IMG/VR virus record: IMGVR_UViG_3300042261_002385
Coordinates: 1-64,000 of that record
DNA length: 64,000 nucleotides
Origin: a virus
Strand: one strand, 5' to 3'
Shown: positions 1-8,584 of the stretch, one piece after another
Position numbering within the stretch: position 1 is the stretch's first letter
How the letters are laid out: each line of letters begins with the position of its first letter
The notes under the pieces: generated by a model
The model's input: the letters and a program-made list of their open reading frames with translations, nothing else
Database searches by the model: none
What the model was told of the DNA's origin: nothing
Position numbers and translations under genes: made by a program

Positions 1-531
1 CTATTTTAGTAAAGAATTTAATTTATCTTCTCTTAATTCATCTACAGTTTTTATTCTATATTTTTTTTTAAGAATAACGTCATAAAAATTCACTTTAGTG
101 CTTACTCCATTTTTTGATAGTTTCCAGATTTGTGGATATTCTTCTTGACACTGAGTAGCTCTATCAAATTTAGATTTGGTCTTATCTGTTTCATATTGAT
201 AGTAAAGCCAACTTTCCCAATAGTGGTTTTCTTCAATAGCTGAAATTATGATTGCGATTTGCCACTTAAAAAAGACAAATGAAATTAGAGGTGACCACTC
301 AAATCTAAATTCACCAAACTTTGTTTTCCAACCAAGAGTTACAATATCAAATCCGATTTTTTTTGGCACATATTTTAAATATCCCGGTTTATCAGGATCT
401 TTAATCGTCTTTCTGGGTAAAAAATAAGGCGTGCCAATTTTTACTTTACCGATATAGAATTTTAGTTTTGGTCTAACAAATGGTGTATTGAAATATGAAA
501 GAAACTCTTTGAGTTTTTTAAAGCCAGTCAT
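1..531 (-). CDS. Hypothetical protein, 176 aa
   Basis: Complete frame ending in TAG at the window edge. The product is basic and aromatic-rich, with one hydrophobic stretch around residues 83-96 that could be a membrane-associated or buried segment; no signal peptide is visible. I do not recognise the family. Its start overlaps by 14 bases the end of the 59-aa gene at 518-697, so the two are probably translated together from the promoter at 702-733. Confidence 0.6.
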   Translation of the reverse strand: MTGFKKLKEFLSYFNTPFVRPKLKFYIGKVKIGTPYFLPRKTIKDPDKPGYLKYVPKKIGFDIVTLGWKTKFGEFRFEWSPLISFVFFKWQIAIIISAIEENHYWESWLYYQYETDKTKSKFDRATQCQEEYPQIWKLSKNGVSTKVNFYDVILKKKYRIKTVDELREDKLNSLLK

Positions 532-697
532 TTTTGTGTTTTAATTTACGAGTATAGTCTTTTGCGGACTTATGGATTTTATGTTTTGCAATCCATCCAG
601 TAGCGTTCTGGAGCTCAATTTCACGCGAAGCTTTTTTAGAAGCCTTCAAAGAATCTAATTTTGTAAAAGTTCCGATATGTATCACTCCAGATTTCAT
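518..697 (-). CDS. Small basic protein, 59 aa
   Basis: Short frame starting at ATG 697 and ending TAA at 518-520, overlapping the next gene start by 14 bases. The product (begins MKSGVIHIGTF, ends KHKNDWL) is Lys/His-rich and soluble, with no recognised domain. Support comes from its position: a complete Bacteroidota promoter lies immediately upstream and the overlap suggests translational coupling. Function unknown; a nucleic-acid-binding role would only be a guess from charge. Confidence 0.55.
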   Translation of the reverse strand: MKSGVIHIGTFTKLDSLKASKKASREIELQNATGWIAKHKIHKSAKDYTRKLKHKNDWL

Positions 698-701
698 AAT
701 A

Positions 702-733
702 CAAATATAGTAATAATAAGTGAAGTTGACAAA
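702..733 (-). promoter_or_regulatory. Bacteroidota-type promoter for the 518-697 / 1-531 pair
   Basis: Reading on the minus strand: TTTG (733-730), a 20-base spacer, then TATATTTG (709-702). This is an exact match to the known Bacteroidota -33 TTTG / -7 TAnnTTTG promoter. It lies 5 bases upstream of the ATG at 697, so the transcript would be nearly leaderless. Confidence 0.65.
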
Positions 734-744
734 TTAATATATAC
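734..744 (+). promoter_or_regulatory. Putative late promoter (TTAATATATAC)
   Basis: TTAATATATAC placed 18 bases before the ATG at 763. The same element recurs before many plus-strand genes here and resembles the T4 late -10 box TATAAATA. Strand is inferred from the gene it precedes, since TATATA is self-complementary. Confidence 0.45.
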
Positions 745-762
745 ATAAAATTCGAAATCAAT

Positions 763-1563
763 ATGAACGAGGTAAATGGATATGGCGACTCTTATGTTCC
801 TTATCAGGGTGGTTATACAATAGAAGAATTTATAGACTTAGTTCAAACAGAGTTGACAATAGCATGTGCTTTACCTAAGACACTACCAGATGTTTCAATC
901 AGACAGATTGTTGAGTCTAAATGTTTGCCTTATTTCTATCGCAGATACCAATATGCTGTTCAGAAAATGTATTTTTTAATTCAGAAAGAAGCTTTCTTTA
1001 CAGAAGAATTTACTAAGTATAATTTTGTTAATGTTCCATGTGAAATTCAATCTGTAATTTACTTATATGAAGTTAGAGGACAAAGTCTTTTTCAATTAGG
1101 TATTAACACACCAAACCTTTCTGTGAACTTAGGTGTTACTAATCAACCTTACTTATCATCATATGTGACCACTATTGGTGAGTTAGGAGTTTACAAAACG
1201 TTGTTGGATAATATGTCAGATATGTTAAATCAACTTAACAAATACACACTGAAACATCATTTTAATCAACTGAACCATAGACTTCACATTTTGACCAATG
1301 TTCAGTATGACGTTATTATGGAAGCTTATGCTAATATACCAAGAGAAAATTTATTCAGAGATGATTTATTCTACAAATATGTAGTTGGTCAATCAAAAGT
1401 AATGTTAGGCAACTTAGTTGGTCGTTATGACTTTACATTACCTGGTGGAGTTAAAATTCAAGCATCTGATTTAATTTCTCAGGGTAAAGAAGAAATTCAA
1501 CAAGTAGAAGAGGAAATCAAAGGACAATCTGATTCAGCTTGGTTTGTGTTAGTTAAGAAGTAA
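763..1563 (+). CDS. Probable virion protein (neck/head-completion-like)
   Basis: 266 aa, soluble. Features visible are a Tyr-rich N terminus, a helical first half, and a C-terminal block near residues 196-235 (FRDDLFYKYV, then LGNLVGRYDF and LPGGVKI) that resembles C-terminal regions of phage neck proteins, followed by a Glu/Gln-rich helix. It is preceded by the late-type TTAATATATAC element, as expected for a morphogenesis gene. The structural assignment is inference from context and a remembered pattern; the exact T4 equivalent (gp13 or gp14?) cannot be fixed from sequence alone. Confidence 0.4.
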   Translation: MNEVNGYGDSYVPYQGGYTIEEFIDLVQTELTIACALPKTLPDVSIRQIVESKCLPYFYRRYQYAVQKMYFLIQKEAFFTEEFTKYNFVNVPCEIQSVIYLYEVRGQSLFQLGINTPNLSVNLGVTNQPYLSSYVTTIGELGVYKTLLDNMSDMLNQLNKYTLKHHFNQLNHRLHILTNVQYDVIMEAYANIPRENLFRDDLFYKYVVGQSKVMLGNLVGRYDFTLPGGVKIQASDLISQGKEEIQQVEEEIKGQSDSAWFVLVKK

Positions 1564-1564
1564 T

Positions 1565-2590
1565 TTATTTGTTATATCTCATAAAAGAATTCTGAGAAAT
1601 AATCTCATACTTGACTTCTCCAATAAAATCTTTAAGATTTCTACTATCACAATAAGACATAGCAGACTTAAGATAATCAGTAAAATTTTCACACCAACCT
1701 TCTAATGTATATTCTACTTTATTGTATTTTGTTATACCTTCACCAGTCTTAAGTTCAGCTCTATTCCAAGATTTCTGAACTTCTTTTGTAGACATACCTC
1801 GATAGTATTTGTAAATATCAACACCTGCATCAAAAGCATTCATTGCTTTTTTGAAATCTACTTGATAGTATTGAGACTGTGAATCTTTCATAAAGGTCTC
1901 ACCACAACTATCTAAACACTTATTAAAGATTCCACCAAGCATCACATAATCAGCTCCTAAAGCTAAAGCTTTAATAATATCAGAGAAATTTTTAAATCCA
2001 CCATCTGCAACAATCTTAGTTGGTTTATCATAAATAGCTTTAAAATAAGCACATTCTGAAATTAGTGAAGCCATCGGATAATGAATAGAGACGTTGGCGG
2101 ATGTCGTGCAAGCAGAACCTCCACCAATTCCCACTCGTATATAATCGACGCCTATTTCACAATACTTTTTATAAGTATCTGGGTTGGCGATATTCCCAAT
2201 CATCAACTCACATTTATCACCATAAGTTTCTTTAATTCTCTTTGATGTATCATATAGTTTTTGCATATGACCATTTGCAACATCGATTAAAACTCTTTTG
2301 GGTAATTGTGATTTACTATTCAATAGTTCAATTATTTCATCTAATCCATAAGAATAGAAAAAATCATCTGATCCATCAATTTTAATATCTTTCCACTTGA
2401 CATTTCGAGGCAGACATATGTTAATGTTGTTATTTACAAATTGACTAACATTTGTTTCATCAATTACTTTATCCATTGGTGCAGTAAAAAGAGGTAGTTT
2501 ACCAACATAAGTAGGGTCAATTTCTTTTCTCGAAGAAATACTACTCAAAGTTTCAGGCACAATCGAAATATCGTTCCAATCAAATTTCAT
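1565..2590 (-). CDS. IMP dehydrogenase / GMP reductase family enzyme
   Basis: 341 aa TIM-barrel purine enzyme. Visible motifs: DVANGH (103-108), the GIGGGSACTTS catalytic loop with Cys161, ADGG (195-198), LGADYVMLG (211-219), and a C-terminal RGM...GEG flap-like segment. IMPDH oxidises IMP to XMP; GMP reductase converts GMP to IMP; both use this Cys. There are no CBS domains, and the length (GuaC-like) fits either GMP reductase or a CBS-less IMPDH. It probably adjusts the purine pool during phage DNA synthesis, alongside NrdB. The flap sequence is divergent, so I do not choose between guaB and guaC. Confidence 0.85.
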   Translation of the reverse strand: MKFDWNDISIVPETLSSISSRKEIDPTYVGKLPLFTAPMDKVIDETNVSQFVNNNINICLPRNVKWKDIKIDGSDDFFYSYGLDEIIELLNSKSQLPKRVLIDVANGHMQKLYDTSKRIKETYGDKCELMIGNIANPDTYKKYCEIGVDYIRVGIGGGSACTTSANVSIHYPMASLISECAYFKAIYDKPTKIVADGGFKNFSDIIKALALGADYVMLGGIFNKCLDSCGETFMKDSQSQYYQVDFKKAMNAFDAGVDIYKYYRGMSTKEVQKSWNRAELKTGEGITKYNKVEYTLEGWCENFTDYLKSAMSYCDSRNLKDFIGEVKYEIISQNSFMRYNK

Positions 2591-2607
2591 AAAAAGTGGA
2601 TTATTTT

Positions 2608-2919
2608 TTAATAGAAGATGTATCTATCTTCTTCTTGAATACAGTAAATTGAAATTGGATAAAGTCTAACTTCTCCTTCTGATTCATCAATTACAAATCT
2701 CATAGTGCCATCAATTATGTCTTCATTTACAACTTTGACAGTTGAGTTGTGTAGACCATTAAATATTATCCAATTGATTTCATCGTCTTGTGGAATTGTC
2801 AGGAAATGTTTTTTTCCAATTATCTTACCACCAAATCCTTCTTCAAAATAGGCTAATTGAATTAGGTTTTTAATTTCTTCTGTTCTTTTGATTTCTACTC
2901 TGATTTCGTGTTTTGTCAT
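2608..2919 (-). CDS. Hypothetical protein, 103 aa
   Basis: Short acidic protein predicted to be mainly beta-strand after an N-terminal helix (residues 8-26). It sits directly upstream of the IMPDH-like gene with a 17-base gap and is probably co-transcribed with it. No recognised family. Confidence 0.55.
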   Translation of the reverse strand: MTKHEIRVEIKRTEEIKNLIQLAYFEEGFGGKIIGKKHFLTIPQDDEINWIIFNGLHNSTVKVVNEDIIDGTMRFVIDESEGEVRLYPISIYCIQEEDRYIFY

Positions 2920-2978
2920 TGTTTTAATTTTGAATACTTAGATTTTATACGTTTTTTTTAGAAAGTTGTTAGGTAAAA

Positions 2979-2992
2979 TTAAATATATAATA
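2979..2992 (+). promoter_or_regulatory. Putative late promoter (TTAAATATATAATA)
   Basis: Variant of the recurrent TTAATATATA element, ending directly against the ATG of the HNH endonuclease at 2994. The very short spacing makes it less certain than the others. Confidence 0.3.
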
Positions 2993-2993
2993 T

Positions 2994-3575
2994 ATGATTT
3001 GTAAAAAATGCAATACTGAAAAAAGTCTATCTGATTTTCATAATGATACCAAATCAAAAACTGGTAAACAATGCTATTGTAAAACTTGTGCAAAAAAAAT
3101 ACAAAACCAATACTATAAAGAAAACAAAAACAGAGTATTACAGAGAAAAAAAATCTATAGAAATACGGATGAATATAAAAAAAGGAGTAGAGAGTATGAA
3201 TTGGAATATTCAAAAATTCGAAAAGTAAGAGGTAAAACACTTACTGTAAGATTTTCTATGTCATTAAGAGATATACTAAAGAGATGTCTAAAATATAAAG
3301 GAATAAAAAAGAATAGTAGAACTTTCGAAATACTTGGTTATGATGTAAAAAAATTTAGACAGAGAATAGAATGTCAATTTAAAGATGGTATGTGTTGGGA
3401 AAATTATGGAGATTGGGAAATAGACCATAAAAAACCAATTAGTAAATTTGATAAAAGTGCAAAAATTAGTTTAATTAATTCATTATGTAATTTACAACCT
3501 TTGTGGAAAAAAGATAATAGAATGAAAGGAAACAAATTTGATTTAAAAAACGGCTTAGGACCCGTTATAGTTTAG
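2994..3575 (+). CDS. HNH homing endonuclease with N-terminal zinc ribbon
   Basis: 193 aa. The N terminus has paired CxxC motifs (CKKC near residue 3, CKTC near residue 29) typical of a zinc ribbon. A basic linker of about 60 residues follows, then the nuclease domain: WENYGDWEIDHKKPIS near residues 135-150 contains the D-H of HNH, and the distal half has NLQPLWKKDN and a K-N-K ending. Such stand-alone nucleases spread by cutting alleles that lack them. It is related to the protein at 9879-10625, which keeps the same WENYGxWxxDHKxPIS core. It is flanked on the right by a hairpin terminator. Confidence 0.85.
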   Translation: MICKKCNTEKSLSDFHNDTKSKTGKQCYCKTCAKKIQNQYYKENKNRVLQRKKIYRNTDEYKKRSREYELEYSKIRKVRGKTLTVRFSMSLRDILKRCLKYKGIKKNSRTFEILGYDVKKFRQRIECQFKDGMCWENYGDWEIDHKKPISKFDKSAKISLINSLCNLQPLWKKDNRMKGNKFDLKNGLGPVIV

Positions 3576-3596
3576 CCCCACCGGGTAGACTGAAGA

Positions 3597-3625
3597 AAAA
3601 AGGGGAATTCGCTACTCCCCTTTTT
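3597..3625. terminator. Bidirectional hairpin terminator
   Basis: AAAAAGGGGA (3597-3606) pairs with TCCCCTTTTT (3616-3625) around a 9-base loop. Runs of A and T on the two sides make it usable from either strand. It separates the convergent HNH gene and the 3630-3830 gene. Confidence 0.75.
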
Positions 3626-3629
3626 CATT

Positions 3630-3830
3630 TTATAGATGTAGAATTTCTAATTTATCTAGCGTTCCTCTTTTAACCTTATCAAACTGTTCTGGATTATTTA
3701 GAGTTCTGGCTTTTTGCCAATCGCCATCAAAATAGGGATAGCCACCTTTGAGACCGACAAAAACTTGGTCATATTGATTAACTATGATATACTCAGATAA
3801 TTTTTTTTCGATAATTTTTTTTCTCCCCAT
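3630..3830 (-). CDS. Hypothetical protein, 66 aa
   Basis: Small protein with a Lys-rich start (MGRKKIIEKKL) and a compact remainder that includes VGLKGGYPYFDGDW. No recognised domain. It reads toward the shared terminator at 3597-3625, which supports it as a real unit. A TAAATTTG box (3838-3845, minus strand) is a weak promoter candidate without a clear -33 element. Confidence 0.5.
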   Translation of the reverse strand: MGRKKIIEKKLSEYIIVNQYDQVFVGLKGGYPYFDGDWQKARTLNNPEQFDKVKRGTLDKLEILHL

Positions 3831-3876
3831 AATTTGACAAATTTACCAAATTTTAATTAAACAACCACATTCTTTT

Positions 3877-3888
3877 ACAATATATAAT
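3877..3888 (+). promoter_or_regulatory. Putative late-type promoter before nrdB
   Basis: ACAATATATAAT, 23 bases before the ATG at 3912; one of the recurrent AATATATA elements. Confidence 0.4.
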
Positions 3889-3911
3889 CTAAATAATCTA
3901 AATAATAATTT

Positions 3912-4871
3912 ATGAATGAACATATACTAACTGAAAATCCTAACCGTTTTGTATTGTTTCCCCTAAAGTATAATGAAATATGGGAACTTTACAAAACTGC
4001 TGAGCACTCTTTCTGGACTGCTGAGGAAATCGATCTTGCACAAGACTTAACTGACTGGAACGAAAAACTTAACAAAGATGAAAAACATTACATCAAACAC
4101 GTATTAGCTTTCTTTGCTGCGTCTGATGGTATTGTAAATGAAAATTTAGCTGAAAACTTTCTTAAAGAAGTTCAATATCCAGAGGCAAAGTGTTTTTACG
4201 GATTTCAAATTGCTATTGAAAATATTCACTCTGAAACTTATTCACTTTTGATTGACACTTATATCAAAAATGCTGAAGAAAGAGATTATCTTTTCAATGC
4301 TATACAAACTGTTCCAGCTGTTACTAAGAAAGCAGAGTGGGCTCTTAAGTGGATTTCATCAGAATCATTCGCTGAAAGACTTATTGCTTTTGCAGCAGTT
4401 GAGGGTATCTTTTTCTCAGGTTCATTCTGTTCAATTTTCTGGTTAAAGAAAAGAGGATTGATGCCAGGTCTTACTTTCTCTAATGAGTTAATCTCGAGAG
4501 ATGAAGGTTTACACTGTATGTTCGCTTGTCTTTTACACAATAAATATATTCAAAACAAAGTTTCTGAATCTAGAATTAAAGAAATTATTTGTGAAGCTGT
4601 TGAAATTGAAAAAGAATTCATTACAGATTCACTACCTGTTGCCTTAATCGGTATGAATGCCAAATTGATGCAACAATACATTGAATACGTTGCTGATTTC
4701 TGGTTATCAGAATTAGGATGTTCAAAAGTTTATAATGTAGAGAATCCATTTGATTTTATGGAAATGTTATCTCTTCAGAATAAATCTAATTTCTTTGAAA
4801 AGAGAGTTTCAGAATATCAGAAAGCATCGGACAAAGCTATTGACTTTGATAATTTGGATGATGATTTCTAA
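3912..4871 (+). CDS. nrdB: Ribonucleotide reductase class I small subunit (R2)
   Basis: 319 aa, near-complete R2. The di-iron ligands are all present with correct spacing: Asp72, Glu103, His106 (ExxH), Glu164, Glu198 and His201 (ExxH). Tyr110, four residues after His106, is in the position of the radical tyrosine. The C terminus (DNLDDDF) is an acidic R1-docking tail. With the large subunit NrdA it reduces ribonucleotides to deoxyribonucleotides. NrdA is not in this window, so it is either elsewhere in the genome or supplied by the host. The gene is monocistronic: AATATATA element upstream, strong terminator downstream. Confidence 0.95.
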   Translation: MNEHILTENPNRFVLFPLKYNEIWELYKTAEHSFWTAEEIDLAQDLTDWNEKLNKDEKHYIKHVLAFFAASDGIVNENLAENFLKEVQYPEAKCFYGFQIAIENIHSETYSLLIDTYIKNAEERDYLFNAIQTVPAVTKKAEWALKWISSESFAERLIAFAAVEGIFFSGSFCSIFWLKKRGLMPGLTFSNELISRDEGLHCMFACLLHNKYIQNKVSESRIKEIICEAVEIEKEFITDSLPVALIGMNAKLMQQYIEYVADFWLSELGCSKVYNVENPFDFMEMLSLQNKSNFFEKRVSEYQKASDKAIDFDNLDDDF

Positions 4872-4895
4872 TCGTTTTTTCTTTTTTTTGTTTTT

Positions 4896-4920
4896 AACCC
4901 ACTTAATTAAGTGGGTTTTT
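4896..4920 (+). terminator. Intrinsic terminator after nrdB
   Basis: Perfect 22-base inverted repeat (AACCCACTTAA / TTAAGTGGGTT, 4896-4917) followed by a T run; starts 25 bases after the nrdB stop. Confidence 0.85.
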
Positions 4921-4924
4921 TATT

Positions 4925-4936
4925 TTAATATATAAT
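4925..4936 (+). promoter_or_regulatory. Putative late promoter (TTAATATATAAT)
   Basis: Lies 20 bases before the ATG at 4957, directly after the nrdB terminator. It would head the run of leader-bearing genes to 6299. Confidence 0.5.
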
Positions 4937-4956
4937 TGTAGAAAATATAAATATTT

Positions 4957-6027
4957 ATGAAGTATTTAAAATTATTTGAGGATAATTCCGACTCTAAATT
5001 AGAATTGGTCAAAAATATAATTAAAGAAAACCAATTCTTGTCTAAATATGCTGAACAAATTTCACAAGAATCTTTAAAAGAATTCAATGAATATATTTAT
5101 GTAAAGTTACCAGAAGAATTAAATTCACCACATATAAATAAGCATTTTGATAAAAACAATCCTGGTTCTATTTGGTCCATAAGTAAAGAAGAAGTTAGTG
5201 AACTCATACTTGAAACTCTTACTAAAGAGCCTACAAAATCTTTACAAGAAGGACCTACTTTCAAATATAAGTGGCTTAATTTAGAATATACAAAACCCGT
5301 TGGGTTTGATAGTCTGAAAAAAGTTGATGGTGATATATCAAAAGAGGTTGACCTAGAACCATTCGGAATGGTTGACAGAGTCAAAGAGTGGGAAAAAGTT
5401 GACGCTGTTGCTAAACAAAATGGATATGAACTAGTTGCAAAAGAAGGGGGTGAAACAAGAGAATATACTGAAGAAGATTTGAAAAATAACGTTGCTTGTT
5501 TTATTAAACAAGAAGTTGGTGTTGTTGAAGGTGATAAAATGCAAAATCCAACTAAAACTTATAATTTAATCACTGCTAAAGTAGGAGAGGTTGCTGGAAA
5601 ACCAGTCTTAACACTTATGACGGTTTTTCCAGGTATTAATCCAGTAGACAAAGATGGTAAAGATATAACTAATAAAAAAGATTTATCAGTGGCTGGTTAC
5701 GCACTTATAAAATCTAAACCAACAAACGAAAATAATTTATCTAAAGTCAAAAAATTTGAAGATTTCATAAAAGAGTCTCTACCTCGTCAACATACAGTCG
5801 ATCAGTGGAAAAAACTTAGAAAAATGACTAAAGGTGTCGATATAGGTGATCGTATTTCTGATTTAAATAAACAGGGAGCTAATATTCAGTACTACCAAAA
5901 TGTAGTAGACTCAGGAATTGAATCTTATGAAGATTTTGAAAAACACAATAAAAAATTTATACCTGGTTGGAATGTTAAAGGTTTAACAAGTCCATTTTCA
6001 GGAGAAGGAAAAAAATTAAAGAAATGA
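4957..6027 (+). CDS. Leader-bearing phage protein, possible two-part fusion
   Basis: 356 aa. It begins MKYLKLFED, the first of a series of proteins here that share this N-terminal pattern, comparable to the T4 capsid-targeting leader of internal head proteins. A second copy-like segment (VKKFEDFIKES) lies near residues 262-272, followed by a distinct basic C-terminal domain containing RKMTKGVDIGDR and NIQYYQNVVDSG. This suggests two leader-bearing proteins were fused. The first 260 residues are soluble and mixed alpha/beta, with no enzyme motif. Function unknown; packaging into the head is inference from the leader only. Its last 4 bases overlap the next start. Confidence 0.65.
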   Translation: MKYLKLFEDNSDSKLELVKNIIKENQFLSKYAEQISQESLKEFNEYIYVKLPEELNSPHINKHFDKNNPGSIWSISKEEVSELILETLTKEPTKSLQEGPTFKYKWLNLEYTKPVGFDSLKKVDGDISKEVDLEPFGMVDRVKEWEKVDAVAKQNGYELVAKEGGETREYTEEDLKNNVACFIKQEVGVVEGDKMQNPTKTYNLITAKVGEVAGKPVLTLMTVFPGINPVDKDGKDITNKKDLSVAGYALIKSKPTNENNLSKVKKFEDFIKESLPRQHTVDQWKKLRKMTKGVDIGDRISDLNKQGANIQYYQNVVDSGIESYEDFEKHNKKFIPGWNVKGLTSPFSGEGKKLKK

Positions 6028-6299
6028 AACATTTAAAAACATTTGAATCTTATGGTAAAATAGATTCTGATATACATCAAGATATAGCAAATGACCTTCT
6101 ACCAAGATTTCAGAAAATCAAAGATGAGCAAGGTAAATTTACAATGCAAGATTATATTAAATATATGGAGGACAGAGGAGCCGATCCAATGATGGTTGAT
6201 TGTGTTGCATCATGTATTGTCAATATGGGGTTTGACTTTGATTTTGAAAAGAACGATGATGATGATATTGAATTTGTATTGAAAAATACTATTTATTAA
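6024..6299 (+). CDS. Leader-bearing small phage protein, 91 aa
   Basis: Begins MKHLKTFESY, matching the shared leader, and starts inside the end of the preceding gene (ATGA overlap), so translation is coupled. The rest is acidic with a C-terminal Asp/Glu cluster (residues 72-83). Not recognised. Its 3' end overlaps the convergent gene at 6289-6483 by 11 bases. Confidence 0.6.
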   Translation: MKHLKTFESYGKIDSDIHQDIANDLLPRFQKIKDEQGKFTMQDYIKYMEDRGADPMMVDCVASCIVNMGFDFDFEKNDDDDIEFVLKNTIY

Positions 6300-6483
6300 T
6301 CAACTTCAATATATCTTTATATTCATTTATCATCTTTTCAAAAAGAGGCTCATCAAAACTTTTCATCATATTTAGAAGTCTTCCAATTCCAGATTCAGCT
6401 GGTGTCAATTTTCTATTTTTAATTTGAATCATTTTACTTTTGATTTCTTTCTCTAATCTAATTAAGTCTCTTTCTCTTGCCAT
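6289..6483 (-). CDS. Hypothetical helical protein, 64 aa
   Basis: Highly charged, almost entirely helical small protein (begins MARERDLIRLEKEI). Convergent with the upstream plus-strand gene and overlapping it by 11 bases. A TATCTTTG box (6506-6499, minus strand) lies 16 bases upstream of the start, although the matching -33 element is weak. Function unknown. Confidence 0.5.
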   Translation of the reverse strand: MARERDLIRLEKEIKSKMIQIKNRKLTPAESGIGRLLNMMKSFDEPLFEKMINEYKDILKLINK

Positions 6484-6529
6484 ATTTTAACGTTTCTACA
6501 AAGATAATAATCCTTTTTAAGATGAAAAA

Positions 6530-6540
6530 ATAATATATAC
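6530..6540 (+). promoter_or_regulatory. Putative late promoter (ATAATATATAC)
   Basis: Recurrent element ending 4 bases before the ATG at 6545; the gap is shorter than at most other sites. Confidence 0.35.
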
Positions 6541-6544
6541 CATT

Positions 6545-6937
6545 ATGAAGAGACTAAGAAGATTCAATGAAAGTAAAACTGATATAGATTATGACTATGT
6601 ATATCAATGCTTTGCTGACCTTTTAGATGATAATAAGGCAGAAATTAGACAATATGAAACTGATTATCAAAAGTATATTACTATAGATTTAAAAATTAAT
6701 CAATCTAATCCAGAAAGAAGAGACACTGGAAGAACTATGAAGATTGAAGACTCTAAATTATTTGACTATATAAACGGTGTAAAATCAAATAGCGAATTGT
6801 TACAAGAAGTTGAAATTGCATTAAATAGACTATCGGAAGAATATCCAGAATATAGAGTCAATTTTGATGTATATGCTTATTCAATTCATATAAATGTCTT
6901 TGGTGGAGAGGAGAAAAAAGAACAGTATCCATTTTAA
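6545..6937 (+). CDS. Leader-bearing phage protein, 130 aa
   Basis: Begins MKRLRRFNES, a version of the shared leader. The body is soluble, charged and mixed alpha/beta, with no recognised motif. First of four closely spaced leader-bearing genes ending at 9129; the next start follows its stop by one base. Confidence 0.6.
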   Translation: MKRLRRFNESKTDIDYDYVYQCFADLLDDNKAEIRQYETDYQKYITIDLKINQSNPERRDTGRTMKIEDSKLFDYINGVKSNSELLQEVEIALNRLSEEYPEYRVNFDVYAYSIHINVFGGEEKKEQYPF

Positions 6938-6938
6938 G

Positions 6939-7775
6939 ATGAAAAAATTAGAAACATATAAGTCTTTCTTTGAATCTCAAAAACAATATTCTATTTATGA
7001 CTTCTATGATTATCTTAGAAATAACCATTGGTCAAATACTGATATATCAACTTTAGAAAGATGGACTGACCATTTTGTAGGTGAAGGTTGGTGGAATAAA
7101 ATCAAATCACATGTTGATAGAATTTTTCAGGTTCTTTCAGAAGTTGACATGAATCATATCAGTGATGCAATGCTCGAAATATTTGATACAGTTCCTGATG
7201 AAAAAGAAAAGAATATCTATTGTGCCGTTCTTTATGGAGATTACGAAAAGATAAATGATAGCAATGAGTATAAATATAATGGAACTATGCCTATTTTTGA
7301 ATCAGATGATATGAAAAGAAAAAGTTATATTTTACATAATATAATTTTTGAAATTGTAAGACCAACAATATCTTACTCAAAAATAACAGGCAATGATATA
7401 GAATTTAGACCGACACCAGAAGCATATTACGTTACCGATAAAAAGTGGCAATGTCAAAATTTTGACTTTTCTCAATTTACCGAACTCAAAGACTATGAGA
7501 TGAAAAGTCTGAAATTCTATTCTCCAGAAAATGTGCTTAGTATGTATAAACCAGGTGTTGTAATTGATATTGGTGGTTGGTCATCTTTAGATTCTCGTAG
7601 AACAGGTGAAATGAGTTTAGTAGAGTTAGAAAAAGAGTTAGATGATAGAATTAATTTAATTACAGCAGAAATAGAATATGAAGAAGTCTTTTGGCCATTT
7701 TCAAGAAAAGAAAGATACTTTGATACATCACAACCAATATATGACTATACTTTAAAAATATTATTGAAAATGTAA
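6939..7775 (+). CDS. Leader-bearing phage protein, 278 aa
   Basis: The ATG at 6939 is chosen over an in-frame one at 6894 because it starts one base after the preceding stop and gives the leader MKKLETYKSFFES. The body is Trp/Tyr/Glu-rich and soluble, with no enzyme signature. The stop overlaps the next ATG (TAATG), so the genes are coupled. Unknown function. Confidence 0.6.
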   Translation: MKKLETYKSFFESQKQYSIYDFYDYLRNNHWSNTDISTLERWTDHFVGEGWWNKIKSHVDRIFQVLSEVDMNHISDAMLEIFDTVPDEKEKNIYCAVLYGDYEKINDSNEYKYNGTMPIFESDDMKRKSYILHNIIFEIVRPTISYSKITGNDIEFRPTPEAYYVTDKKWQCQNFDFSQFTELKDYEMKSLKFYSPENVLSMYKPGVVIDIGGWSSLDSRRTGEMSLVELEKELDDRINLITAEIEYEEVFWPFSRKERYFDTSQPIYDYTLKILLKM

Positions 7776-8584
7776 TGAAGTATCTAAAAAAGTACATTCA
7801 ATTTATTTCAGAAGAGATTTTTAATCTTCCATCTTGGCCTTCACTATTTAATCAAGACAAAAATGGATATGTTTTACCAATGTTAATTTGGTCACAGGAT
7901 GTATTCGATGGTGCTTTTAGAGAAGGTGACTATGATACAAAAAAAACACCAACTGGTGTGAAACTTGTAAAGAGTTGGAATTTAGAAAACAATTTAATGG
8001 GTTCATTTTTTGAGTTTGTTGGTGAATTTGTAATTTTCACACATATTAAAGAAGTTAATTTAGAATTTTGTGAATCTAAAGAAAAGGGATATACACTTCC
8101 GGAAAATTTAAGTGAAAGAGTAAATAATTTATATGAACAATATGGTTTAGGAACTCCTATTTTTGTCACAGTTGTTAAAAAATATGAAGATGGTGTAAAG
8201 GTAGTGACCACTGGTTCTAATTGGCACTTAGTTTCTAAATTAGGTATTAAAAAGTTAGGCACAACTACTTATAAAGGATTTGTAAAAGAAACAAAGATTC
8301 CACTTTATAGTGATGATACACAAACACCGGAATCAAAAGAAGCTATTTGGAAAAAACTTTTACAAGATGAAAGTTGTGAGGTAGTTGTTTGGTCTCAAAA
8401 TATGAAAAAAGAATTTCCAATTGAGATGATTGATGGAAATCCTTACTACAGTGGAAATATTCCTGTTTATTTTGGTGATAAAGAAATGAACCAACAATTT
8501 TTAGATTTAGCTGGCGAAGATGAAGAAAAGTATAAAAAGATAAAATCTCTAACAAAAAACTTAAAATTGAAATCGGTTAAATGA
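7775..8584 (+). CDS. Leader-bearing phage protein, 269 aa
   Basis: Begins MKYLKKYIQFISEE, the closest member here to the T4 pattern MKTYQEFI-E. The body has conserved-looking beta segments and a C-terminal charged helix, but no family I can name. Overlaps both neighbours by 1-4 bases, consistent with one translation-coupled unit. Confidence 0.6.
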   Translation: MKYLKKYIQFISEEIFNLPSWPSLFNQDKNGYVLPMLIWSQDVFDGAFREGDYDTKKTPTGVKLVKSWNLENNLMGSFFEFVGEFVIFTHIKEVNLEFCESKEKGYTLPENLSERVNNLYEQYGLGTPIFVTVVKKYEDGVKVVTTGSNWHLVSKLGIKKLGTTTYKGFVKETKIPLYSDDTQTPESKEAIWKKLLQDESCEVVVWSQNMKKEFPIEMIDGNPYYSGNIPVYFGDKEMNQQFLDLAGEDEEKYKKIKSLTKNLKLKSVK

